Origin: Streptomyces griseicoloratus | GTDB taxonomy: Bacteria > Actinomycetota > Actinomycetes > Streptomycetales > Streptomycetaceae | Length of the DNA: 64,000 bases | Reading direction: 5' to 3' | Assembly (NCBI RefSeq): GCF_014534645.1 | Contig: NZ_JACVQF010000200.1 | Location: forward strand, 310,001 to 374,000 | Shown here: positions 17,464 to 25,022 of the stretch, piece by piece | Numbering within the stretch: position 1 is the stretch's first letter | Layout: each line of letters starts with the position of its first letter | The notes under the pieces: generated by a model | Told to the model about the DNA's origin: nothing | Seen by the model: only the letters and a program-made list of their open reading frames with translations | The model's database searches: none | Program-made: the position numbers and the translations under genes

Positions 17464-17846
17464 CTGGCGCACCGGTACTCCGTCTCGCCCCGGGCCTTGG
17501 GCGACAGGCGGTAGGAGCCGGCCAGATCCCGCACCTCCACCGAGAGGACCGCCCCGGCCGCGTCGCGCACCGGGAGGTGTGCGGAGAGCAGGGCCAGGAT
17601 GCTCTCGGACAGCCGCGCCTTGAGCGATTCGGAACGCCCCGGCATGAGACCGACCTCCACGTGCACGAACGTGCTCTCCTCGATCGTCCCGTTCCCGGCG
17701 TACGTCTCGGCCGGACGCAGGAACGTCTTGCACACGCCCGTCGAACCCGCCATGTCGACTACGAGCGGATGCAGTTCCTTCAGGAGAGCCACCCGGTCGA
17801 AGACATCGGCCAGGTGTGAGGAGTAGTCGATGGTGAGGTGCGGCAT
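17460..17846 (-). CDS. 5-carboxymethyl-2-hydroxymuconate isomerase-like tautomerase
   Basis: 128 aa. The mature protein would begin PHLTIDYSSHL, with the catalytic Pro exposed after Met removal, as in tautomerase-superfamily CHMI (HpaF). Length and the later block HVEVGLMPGRSESLKARLSESILALL fit CHMI trimers. The family isomerises 5-carboxymethyl-2-hydroxymuconate in homoprotocatechuate breakdown, but no other pathway gene is nearby, so the true substrate is open. Its stop lies right at the marR promoter boxes. Confidence 0.82.
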   Translation of the reverse strand: MPHLTIDYSSHLADVFDRVALLKELHPLVVDMAGSTGVCKTFLRPAETYAGNGTIEESTFVHVEVGLMPGRSESLKARLSESILALLSAHLPVRDAAGAVLSVEVRDLAGSYRLSPKARGETEYRCAR

Positions 17847-18005
17847 GAGGACCCTTCGCGCGGCCTAGTTTCTTCAGGCAACCATTTTCCACCTGCGCGG
17901 TCGCGCATCGCGCCACGGTCTCCCGGCGGTCGCCTGTCGGGTGGTTCGCGAACGGGGTAGTCGGTCCTCATCGACGGGAACACCGCCCTGCGGCTGCCCA
18001 TGGAG

Positions 18006-18048
18006 GGAGCGCGACGGAGATGCCCCCAGGTGGAGCGCGATGGAGATG
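18006..18048 (+). repeat. 17-bp direct repeat spanning hemerythrin start region
   Basis: GGAGCGCGACGGAGATG (18006-18022) recurs as GGAGCGCGATGGAGATG (18032-18048), 26 bp apart with one mismatch. Each copy carries a Shine-Dalgarno-like GGAG and an ATG, so the translation start region looks locally duplicated. Confidence 0.7.
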
Positions 18049-18648
18049 AAGGACCGAGGAGACGTCAGAGCCGAAGTCGCCGGAGAACACCGGTCGCTCG
18101 AACAGGCCATCGCCCGGATCAGGACGCTGCCGGCCGACGACCCTGGACGCAGGGTCTGCCTGAAGCGCATCGCCGTGACCCTGGCGGGTCATGTGGTCGC
18201 GGTGGAGCAGGTCCTGCATCCGGCCGTGCACAGCCACGTCCCCGAGGGCGACCGGCTCGCGCGGCAGAGCCTCACGGACCTGGTGCGCGCGGAGGAAGTG
18301 ATGAAGGACCTGGAGTTCACCGACACGGAGAGCGGGGAGTTCGATACGCTCCTGCGCCGTTTGACCACCTGGCTGCGCCGCCACTCAGACTGCGAGGAGG
18401 CGTTCCTCCTGCCGCACCTCAGCGGTGCCGCGCCGCGCCCGGCGCTGGACGAGCTCAAGGACGACCTCCACACGGTGGAGGCCGACGCCGCCGCGCTGCG
18501 CGAGGCCGTGGCGCACGGCCGCCGCCCGGACGTGATCGACCGGGTCCACACGGCCCTCACCGAGCGGTACCACAGTGCGTCGGCGCCCGATCGGCGGCCG
18601 GCACGCTCCCCGGCGCCGGACGGGCCGGAGGACTGGCCGGCCCTGTAG
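18040..18648 (+). CDS. Hemerythrin HHE domain protein
   Basis: 202 aa from ATG 18040 (MEMKDRGD), chosen because AGGTGGAG precedes it by 6 nt; ATG 18046 is an alternative. The helical bundle has His/Glu residues at hemerythrin spacing: AGEHRSLEQAIARI, TLAGHVVAVEQVLHPAVHSH, LRRHSDCEEAFLLPHL and DLHTVEADAAAL. Such proteins bind a di-iron centre and act in oxygen, nitric oxide or redox sensing. It heads a group of small stress-type genes running to 20.2 kb. The last 35 residues are low-complexity and Pro-rich. Confidence 0.85.
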   Translation: MEMKDRGDVRAEVAGEHRSLEQAIARIRTLPADDPGRRVCLKRIAVTLAGHVVAVEQVLHPAVHSHVPEGDRLARQSLTDLVRAEEVMKDLEFTDTESGEFDTLLRRLTTWLRRHSDCEEAFLLPHLSGAAPRPALDELKDDLHTVEADAAALREAVAHGRRPDVIDRVHTALTERYHSASAPDRRPARSPAPDGPEDWPAL

Positions 18649-18820
18649 CGGATGTCCGCTCCGGCGCGGGCGGGCCGCTCGCTCTCACGTGCGGGGGCGT
18701 GCGGGCTGAGCCGCGCATCCGCGCCCGGCGGGCCGGTTCAGCGGCCGCGGCGGGGAAACTCGAACGGCAGGAGCCGGCGCTCTTCACCGGCACCAGGCAA
18801 GGACGAGGACGAAGGAGCAC

Positions 18821-19540
18821 GTGGTGGTCGCTCACGAACGTCTGACCGAGGAAGTCGCATCACGCGCGCATCTGTCCAAAGCGGACGATGCCGCACACAC
18901 CGTGAGGGTCGTCGTGGCCGGACTGGCCCACCGGCTGGACATGCCGCTGCGGCAGCGGCTGCGCCAGGCCATGCCCGGGCCCGAGCGCGACGCCGCCTAC
19001 GCCATCGTCCCTCCGGCTCATGACACGCCCGCCGGACTGCTGGAAGAGGTAGCACGCAATCTGCAGACCCCGCAGGAGAGGGCGGACCGTCTGACGCACG
19101 CGGTCCTGTCCGTGATCGCCGACGAGGATCCCGCCCTCGGCCGCGCCCTCAGGGAAGGACTCGCGCCCTCGTACGCCGAACTGTTCACCGCCCCGGAGTC
19201 CTCGCCCGAACGCCTGTCCGCGGCCGGGGACGCCCCCGCACCGCTCAGCAACGAGGAAGTGAGGACCGAACTACGGCGCCGTCCGCAGTGGAGCGGCGAC
19301 AGCCACCGGCTGACCCGGACGGTCGGCCTGCCCGCCGACCGCACGGCGCCGCTGCTGCGGCAGGTCGAGAAGGACGCCCGGGAACTGCGCCACAAGGTGG
19401 ACCACACCACCACCGGTGACGGCATCACCTTCACCCTCAGGACCCGTTCCGTCGACGCGGTCACCAGAGCCGACCTGGAGATGGCCGACCGCATCGACGC
19501 CGCGGTCGACGCCGTCGGCTCCGGCGGGCACCCCGGGTAG
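18821..19540 (+). CDS. DUF2267 domain fused to a degenerate pterin carbinolamine dehydratase-like domain
   Basis: 239 aa. GTG 18821 or GTG 18824 follows AAGGAG; the second has better spacing. Residues about 5-115 match DUF2267 (LTEEVASRAHLSKADDAAHTVRVVVAGLAHRL). Residues about 145-235 (LSNEEVRTELRRRPQW to VTRADLEMADRID) match the 4a-hydroxytetrahydrobiopterin dehydratase fold. The catalytic HHP motif is missing: the expected place reads LRHKVDH, and the TH...GLT segment reads TRSVDAVT. A non-enzymatic binding role is therefore likely. Identification of the second domain is by pattern only. Confidence 0.7.
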   Translation: MVVAHERLTEEVASRAHLSKADDAAHTVRVVVAGLAHRLDMPLRQRLRQAMPGPERDAAYAIVPPAHDTPAGLLEEVARNLQTPQERADRLTHAVLSVIADEDPALGRALREGLAPSYAELFTAPESSPERLSAAGDAPAPLSNEEVRTELRRRPQWSGDSHRLTRTVGLPADRTAPLLRQVEKDARELRHKVDHTTTGDGITFTLRTRSVDAVTRADLEMADRIDAAVDAVGSGGHPG

Positions 19541-19557
19541 TGCGGCCCGGCCCCGCG

Positions 19558-19589
19558 TCACCTCGTCGGGCGTGTCACCTCGTCGGGCG
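19558..19589. repeat. 15-bp tandem duplication at DUF2795 stop codon
   Basis: TCACCTCGTCGGGCG occurs at 19558-19572 and 19575-19589 (period 17). The second copy contains the stop codon of the minus-strand DUF2795 gene, so the last codons plus stop are duplicated just downstream, out of frame. Confidence 0.85.
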
Positions 19590-19991
19590 GTGGCCGAGCG
19601 CCTCCACGATCTCGGTCACGTTGGCGTACGTGCCACTGTCCGGCAGGGCCGCCGCCTCGTCCAGCACGGAATCCGGCGCATGGTGCGCCCTCAGGACGTC
19701 CAGCACCGTCTCCCGGTCGGCCGGGAACGCCGTGCGTTCCAGGTGGCGCGCGAGTTCACGGAGCAGGGAGTCGGCCTCCTCCTGTGCGCGGGCCCTCTCC
19801 CGCTCCTCGCCGGGCGGCGGCACCGGTCCGCCGGTGTCGACGCGGATGTCGTCGTCCGCGGGCGGTTCGGGATCGTGCTCCTCCTCGACATGGGTCGGCC
19901 GGCCGGAGCGCAGACGCCCCTCCAGCTCGTGCTTCATCTCGTCGTCCGTACGCGGACTGACCTGGTTGCTGCCTCGCTCCACGTCCCACAC
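19575..19991 (-). CDS. DUF2795 domain protein
   Basis: 138 aa from GTG 19991 (GGAG 8 nt upstream); GTG 19982, giving VERGSNQVSPR, and ATG 20036 are alternatives, and the family usually begins near ERGS. The N-terminal half is charged (THVEEEHDPEPPADDD). The C-terminal DUF2795 part reads FPADRETVLDVLRAHHAPDSVLDEAAALPDSGTYANVTEIVEAL, a small helical fold of unknown role common in actinobacterial stress regions. The last codons are tandemly duplicated. Confidence 0.8.
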   Translation of the reverse strand: MWDVERGSNQVSPRTDDEMKHELEGRLRSGRPTHVEEEHDPEPPADDDIRVDTGGPVPPPGEERERARAQEEADSLLRELARHLERTAFPADRETVLDVLRAHHAPDSVLDEAAALPDSGTYANVTEIVEALGHRPTR

Positions 19992-20092
19992 CTCGCTTTC
20001 TCCGGCTGCCCCAGTACCCCGGGGCGGACCGCTCATTCGTCGGCGTGCGGGGACGAACGAACGGTCCGCCGTGAGTCCCGGCGCGGCCGGGG

Positions 20093-20209
20093 TCACTCCT
20101 TGCCCTGCCCGGCCTTCTTCTTCAGCCGCCGGCGCTGCCGGGCGGTGACGTCCTTCCGGCCGCTCTGCCGCAGATACGCTTCCTTGCGCTGTGTGTTGTC
20201 CATGGTCAT
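20093..20209 (-). CDS. Small basic 38-aa protein
   Basis: ATG 20209 follows GGTGGA by 6 nt and opens a frame of 38 codons ending in TGA at 20093. The product starts MTMDNTQRKEAYLRQSG and continues into RQRRRLKKKAGQGKE. Over a third of the residues are Lys/Arg, with no hydrophobic stretch, so it probably binds nucleic acid or ribosomes. It sits alone between the DUF2795 and acyltransferase genes on the same strand. Support comes from the ribosome site, clean boundaries and codon use; function unknown. Confidence 0.65.
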   Translation of the reverse strand: MTMDNTQRKEAYLRQSGRKDVTARQRRRLKKKAGQGKE

Positions 20210-20225
20210 ACGGTTCCACCGCTGC

Positions 20226-21608
20226 TCACGGTCCAGTCCGGCCGTCCGGGTCTGCGACCCCACGGCCCGTGGGTGCGGCGCGGGCCGCGCGGAGCAGGGC
20301 CGCGCCGGCCAGGAAGACGGCGAGGGCCGCGGCCGGAAGCCCCAGCGGGCCGTGGTCGGCCGGTCCGGCGACGGCCACCCCGAGCAGACCCAGTACGGCG
20401 GCGGCGTAGCCGAGGGTGGTCACGGTGGCGCGCAACCGGGGCCTGCCGAGCGCCCTCGGTGTCCACCGGCTGCGGGAAGCGGCGGCGCCGCGCCGCGGGC
20501 CGCGCCTCTCGATCCGGCCGAAGACGGCCACGAACGCGCCGAGCACGACGCTGAGCACGGCCAGCCACGGCAGCTTCCACAGCAGCCACGCCTCCGTGGC
20601 TCCGGGTGGCCGGGGCAGCGGGAACAGACCGGTGGCGTACACGGTCACCGCGACGACGACGAACGCGCTCATGTGCCACAGCAGCACGGTCATGATGACC
20701 GTGTTCACCGCGATCACGGCCATCCACGGCCCCAGCCGTCGCAGCCTCCTCTCCCCGGCGTCGCGCAGCAGCAGCGCCAGCCCGAGCTGAGCCGTGGCCA
20801 ACGCGAGCAGCGCGAGCGTCGGCGGAGAGAGGTTGCGGAACGACGTGCCGGGAACGTCGACCATGCTGACCGGATACGGGCCGGCCACCGTCAGCAGCAC
20901 CGCCGCCGCAGCACCGCCCGTGAACAGCGGCACGGCCACCCCGGGCCGGACCGGCAGCGTCCCGTCCTGCCAGGCGAATCCGGTCTGGTGCACCGCCAGC
21001 CAGGCGAACAGGTAGTTCCCCAGCTGCAGCGCCGCCGCGTCGAACGCCAGCCGGGCGACATCTCCGGCGGCGACCAGTACGACCAGGACCAGCGGCACGG
21101 CCAGCCCCGCCCGCCGGTGCAGGCGGTGCATCAGCGGCGTCAGGAAGACCACCACGAGGTAGACCAGCAGGAACCACAGCGGAATCGAGGCCAGCCACAC
21201 CGCGCGGCCCACCTGGGCGGGATCGACGCCGGCCGTCCGGGCGATCAGCGCGGCGGCGGCGAGCGTCACCAGCAGCGCGGTCGTGGGCCGTACGAGCCGC
21301 GCGCTGCGGTCGAGCAGCCAGTCGTCCACGGCTTTCCCGGCACGGGTGTGCGAGGCCAGTGAGGCGGCGTTGGCGAACCCGCCCACGATGAAGAACACCG
21401 GCATCACCTGGACCAGCCAGGTGATCGGACGGCCCCAGGACAGCACTTCCAGGGCGCTGAAGCCGTCCACGCCCCCGTTCGCGCCGGTGACCACGATGAC
21501 CATCCAGTGGCCGAGCACCACGATGACGATGGCGACGGCCCGCAGCAGGTCGACATGGCGTTCCCGCCGTGGCGGTGTGCGCTCCGCGAGCTCGCGCAGG
21601 CCGGGCAT
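20226..21608 (-). CDS. Acyltransferase family 3 membrane protein
   Basis: 460 aa with about 10-11 membrane helices. The first block, RHVDLLRAVAIVIVVLGHW, carries the Arg and His conserved in acyltransferase-3 proteins. PVFFIVGGFANA and PLWFLLVYLVVVFLTPLMHRLHR are further family blocks. Such enzymes O-acylate sugars, peptidoglycan or antibiotics, taking acyl groups from inside the cell. No glycan cluster is adjacent. The long Arg/Pro-rich linker (ERRGPRRGAAASRSRWTPRALGR) before the last helices is unusual. Start ATG 21608, divergent from the phosphatase gene. Confidence 0.85.
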   Translation of the reverse strand: MPGLRELAERTPPRRERHVDLLRAVAIVIVVLGHWMVIVVTGANGGVDGFSALEVLSWGRPITWLVQVMPVFFIVGGFANAASLASHTRAGKAVDDWLLDRSARLVRPTTALLVTLAAAALIARTAGVDPAQVGRAVWLASIPLWFLLVYLVVVFLTPLMHRLHRRAGLAVPLVLVVLVAAGDVARLAFDAAALQLGNYLFAWLAVHQTGFAWQDGTLPVRPGVAVPLFTGGAAAAVLLTVAGPYPVSMVDVPGTSFRNLSPPTLALLALATAQLGLALLLRDAGERRLRRLGPWMAVIAVNTVIMTVLLWHMSAFVVVAVTVYATGLFPLPRPPGATEAWLLWKLPWLAVLSVVLGAFVAVFGRIERRGPRRGAAASRSRWTPRALGRPRLRATVTTLGYAAAVLGLLGVAVAGPADHGPLGLPAAALAVFLAGAALLRAARAAPTGRGVADPDGRTGP

Positions 21609-21796
21609 CTGGTCATCATACGAACGTTCGTCGGCCGCCGAGACCGGTCACCACGTCGCGCCTACTCTGGACGGTGTCCAGATGCCTTGGCGGCAGGATA
21701 GGCATAGTGTCCGCATATGGGTGATGTTCGGTGTGGCGGGTGCCGTGCAGCCCTGCCGGGGCCGGCCTCCGTCCTGCGGGGTCGGGCGGACATCTG

Positions 21797-23869
21797 ATGG
21801 ACGCGGCCATGGCCGCCGTGGTGCGGGAGAGCGGTGCCTTCGGGGGGCTGCTGTACGTGCTGCCGCCGGGCGGGGACGCTCTGTGGCTGGAGCTGGTGGC
21901 GGGGGTGCCGCAGGAGATCGCCCTTCCCTGGAGGCGGGTGGCGCTGACCGATCCGATGCCGGTGGCGGACGCCGTGCGCGAGCGGCGGCTGGTGTGGGTC
22001 GGCGGTCAGGAGGAGATGGCGCGCCGGTACCCGCGGCCCGCGCTCGTCCTGCCGTACGACTTCGCGCTGTCGGCCGCGCCGGTCGCTTCCGGTACCGCGG
22101 TCCACGGCGGGCTGGTGCTCCTGTGGCCCGGGACCCACTCGTCGCAGCTGAGCTCCGACGAACGGGAGGCCATCGAGGCGGGCTGCCGCCGCCTGGGCGG
22201 CCTCCTGCGCCAGGCGATGGAGCGCGGCGACCCGCTGCCGACCGTGGGCCGGCCGCGGACGCTGCCACCGCCGGCCGGGCGCGCCCCCTCCCCCGCCGAG
22301 GCCGCCGCCGTCACCGCCTTTCTCGACCGGCTGCCGGGCGGGTCCTGCGCGCTGGACCTGAACGGCCGCATCACCTTCATCACCCCGGCCGCCGCCGACC
22401 TCGTCGGTGCCGATCCGGCCGCCCTGCTGGGCGCCCGGCCCTGGGAGGCGTTGCCCTGGATGGACGTCCCCCATGTCGAGGACCGCTACCGGGGAGCGCT
22501 CATCAGCCGCCGGCCGCAGGCCTTCACCGTGCTGCGCCCTCCGGACGTGTGGCTGTCCTTCGAGTTGTACCCGGACTCCTCCGGCATCAGCGTCCGCATC
22601 ACCCGCAGCGACGAGAGCGCTCATGCGCCGCCGTCCGTGCCGCCCGCCGGTCCCAGCCGCGCCACCGTGCTCTACCACCTGATGCATCTGGCCGCCACGC
22701 TGACCGAGGCCGTGGGCGTGCAGGACGTGGTCGCGCAGGCCGCCGACCAGCTCATGCCCGCCCTCGGCGCGCAGGGCATGGTGCTGATGACCGCCCAGGA
22801 CGGACGCCTGAAGATTCTCGGCCACCGGGGCTACAGCCCGGAACTCATGGCCCGCTACGACGCCATCCCGCTGAGCCCGGACATTCCCGGGGCCAGGGTG
22901 CTGGCCACCGGCGAAGCGGACTTCTTCGCGACCATCGACGACCTCCTGCGCGCCTACCCGCACACCGTGCACGAGGACGGGATGGCCGCATGGGCCGTAC
23001 TGCCCCTGATCGCCTCCGGCCGGCCCATCGGCTCCCTCCTCCTCGCCTACGACCGGCCCCGCACGTTCCCCCCGGGCGAACGCGCCGTTCTCACCTCACT
23101 GGCGGGCCTGGTCGGACAGGCCCTGGACCGGGCCCGTCTCTACGACAGCAAGCACCACCTCGCCCACCGGCTGCAGTCCGCCCTGCTGCCGCACACCCTG
23201 CCCCACGTGCCCGGACTGAAGGTCGCCGCGCGCTACCTGCCCGCTGCCCGCGGCCTGGGCATCGGCGGCGACTTCTACGACCTCATCCGCCTCGACGAGC
23301 ACACGGTCGCCGCCGCCATCGGCGACGTCCAGGGTCACAACGTGGACGCCGCCGCCCTCATGGGCCAGGTCCGCACCGCCGTCCACGCCCACGCCACGGT
23401 GGGCGCGTCCCCGGACGACGTCCTGGCCGGCACCAACCGTCTGCTCACCGACCTCGACCCCGGCCTGTTCACCAGTTGCCTCTACGTCCACCTCGATCTC
23501 GCCGGCCGACGCGCCTGCCTGGCCACCGCCGGCCACCCGCCGCCCCTGCTGCGCCACGCCGACGGACGCACCGAGCCCCTCCACGTCCCACCCGGCCTGC
23601 TGCTCGGCATCGAACCGGACGCCCGCTACCCGACGCTGGAATTCCCCCTGCCCCCGGGCTGCGTACTCCTGCTCTACACCGACGGTCTCGTGGAAGCCCC
23701 CGGGGTCGACATCGACGACGCCACCGCCGCCCTCGCCGGACTTCTGGAGCACCCGGAGCCGACCGACCTCGATGCCATGGCCGACACCCTCATCCGGCAC
23801 GCCCCCACCCCCGGCGACGACATCGCCCTGCTGCTGATCAGCCCGCGGCCGACCGGGCCGTCTCAGTAG
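21797..23869 (+). CDS. GAF-PAS-GAF PP2C (SpoIIE) serine/threonine phosphatase
   Basis: 690 aa from ATG 21797; the longer frame from 21731 lacks a ribosome site. Domains: GAF-like 1-150, PAS about 175-285 (GRITFITPAAADLVGADPAAL), second GAF about 300-450, then PP2C/SpoIIE. Metal-binding Asp motifs are visible: GGDFYD near residue 489, GDVQGHN near 509, and a C-terminal DDIALLLI. These phosphatases act on anti-anti-sigma factors in partner switching, a system expanded in Streptomyces. No anti-sigma gene is next to it, so its partner must be elsewhere. It probably senses stress through the GAF/PAS domains. Confidence 0.93.
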   Translation: MDAAMAAVVRESGAFGGLLYVLPPGGDALWLELVAGVPQEIALPWRRVALTDPMPVADAVRERRLVWVGGQEEMARRYPRPALVLPYDFALSAAPVASGTAVHGGLVLLWPGTHSSQLSSDEREAIEAGCRRLGGLLRQAMERGDPLPTVGRPRTLPPPAGRAPSPAEAAAVTAFLDRLPGGSCALDLNGRITFITPAAADLVGADPAALLGARPWEALPWMDVPHVEDRYRGALISRRPQAFTVLRPPDVWLSFELYPDSSGISVRITRSDESAHAPPSVPPAGPSRATVLYHLMHLAATLTEAVGVQDVVAQAADQLMPALGAQGMVLMTAQDGRLKILGHRGYSPELMARYDAIPLSPDIPGARVLATGEADFFATIDDLLRAYPHTVHEDGMAAWAVLPLIASGRPIGSLLLAYDRPRTFPPGERAVLTSLAGLVGQALDRARLYDSKHHLAHRLQSALLPHTLPHVPGLKVAARYLPAARGLGIGGDFYDLIRLDEHTVAAAIGDVQGHNVDAAALMGQVRTAVHAHATVGASPDDVLAGTNRLLTDLDPGLFTSCLYVHLDLAGRRACLATAGHPPPLLRHADGRTEPLHVPPGLLLGIEPDARYPTLEFPLPPGCVLLLYTDGLVEAPGVDIDDATAALAGLLEHPEPTDLDAMADTLIRHAPTPGDDIALLLISPRPTGPSQ

Positions 23870-23979
23870 GCACGTGCCACGACCGGCGATGTTCCCCGGC
23901 CTTTGCCATGGCGCGCACGGCAGGGCGGGCGACGGACCGTGCGCCAACAAATTGGCGGTGTCCGGGGCGGGTGCGGGCG

Positions 23980-24909
23980 TCAGGCGATCACGGCCTCCCA
24001 GGTGTCGACGGCGTAGTGGACCGTCATGCCGTGACGGCCGTACAGCCGGGGAGCGCCCGTCGCGTTCGCGGTGTCCACGCCGAGCCCCACCGTGTCGCGT
24101 CCCCGGGCGGCGAACCCGGCGAAGGCGTGCCGGAGCAGGAAACCGCCCAGGCCCCGGCCGCGGGCCTCGCTCAGGACGCCGATCGAGCGGATCCAGCCCA
24201 TGGCCTCGCGGTCGTCCCGGGCCAGCAGGAAACCGGCGTCACCGAGGTCGTCCGTGGCGGCGATCCACACCAGGGACCAGTCCAGCCGCTCGGCGTGGAT
24301 GTCGCTCAGCCACTGGTGGTATCCGCGGGGCTGGAAGTCGAAGTGGGCGGCGAACGCCGACTGGTACAGCTCGTGCACCCGGACGCGGTCCGCCTCGGTG
24401 GTACAGGCCCGCACCCGCACCCCCGCCGGGGCCTCGGGCGGAAGGTCCGCCGCCGGGTCCAGGGGGCGGTGAAGGACGTGGTGGCGCCGGACGGTGCTCC
24501 AGCCCCGTGCCGCGAGCAGGGCGGTGTCGGTGGTGGGCCGGATGTTGAGGTGGAGGTGGACGACGGCCCGCTCGGCACCGTTCTCACGGGCCTTGGCCAG
24601 CGCGCGGGCTTCCATCGCCGTCAGGACGCGCAGCCCGGTCTGCTGGTGGTCCGGCAGCACGTAGTGGTCGATGTCGACGCGCTCGCCGCCGGACTCGTCC
24701 CACAGCAGTCCGTACGCCACCAGCCTGCCGTCGTCGAAGGCCACCCACGAGTCGCGTTCCAGGTCCGTCCCCCGGCGCTTCAGGTCGGCTTCGACGAGGT
24801 GCCGGTCGGTCTCGGGCCGGCCGATCTCGATCCGGTCGACCTCGTTGAGGAGTTCGGTGACGGCGGGGGCGTCGTCCAACGTGGCCGGCCGCAGGAAAGC
24901 TGGGGACAT
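23980..24909 (-). CDS. Tandem GNAT acetyltransferase (mycothiol synthase-like)
   Basis: 309 aa from ATG 24909. Two GNAT domains are present: residues 1-140 (LRPATLDDAPAVTELLNEVD) and 160-305. The second holds the acetyl-CoA loop SIGVLSEARGRGLGGFLLRHAFAGFAARG with its R-x-x-G-x-G/A core; the first is less conserved there. This two-domain plan matches MshD-like proteins, but the true mshD context is absent and the substrate is unknown. It lies on the same strand just after the APC permease gene. Confidence 0.82.
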   Translation of the reverse strand: MSPAFLRPATLDDAPAVTELLNEVDRIEIGRPETDRHLVEADLKRRGTDLERDSWVAFDDGRLVAYGLLWDESGGERVDIDHYVLPDHQQTGLRVLTAMEARALAKARENGAERAVVHLHLNIRPTTDTALLAARGWSTVRRHHVLHRPLDPAADLPPEAPAGVRVRACTTEADRVRVHELYQSAFAAHFDFQPRGYHQWLSDIHAERLDWSLVWIAATDDLGDAGFLLARDDREAMGWIRSIGVLSEARGRGLGGFLLRHAFAGFAARGRDTVGLGVDTANATGAPRLYGRHGMTVHYAVDTWEAVIA

Positions 24910-24986
24910 GGGCGCAAGCCTGGGGGCGCCGGCGGGCGGCCGCAACGGGTTTTCCGTGGCCGCCGCCCGCCGACGCCCCCGGGCGC

Positions 24987-25022
24987 CTCAGTCCTCCGCG
25001 ATCGTCTCAGTCCTCCGCGATC
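24987..25022. repeat. 17-bp tandem duplication at APC permease stop codon
   Basis: CTCAGTCCTCCGCGATC occurs at 24987-25003 and 25006-25022 (period 19). The second copy contains the last codons and the TGA (25007-25009) of the minus-strand permease; the first copy repeats them just downstream, out of frame. Confidence 0.9.

Noticed and set aside
8673-17846. A natural-product gene cluster around the P450
   Set aside because: No scaffold-making enzyme (PKS, NRPS, terpene synthase, cyclodipeptide synthase) lies near; neighbours are housekeeping or single-function genes.
17941-18039. N-terminal extension of the hemerythrin protein
   Set aside because: The in-frame upstream region is Cys/Pro/Arg-rich and lacks a ribosome site; ATG 18040 follows AGGTGGAG.
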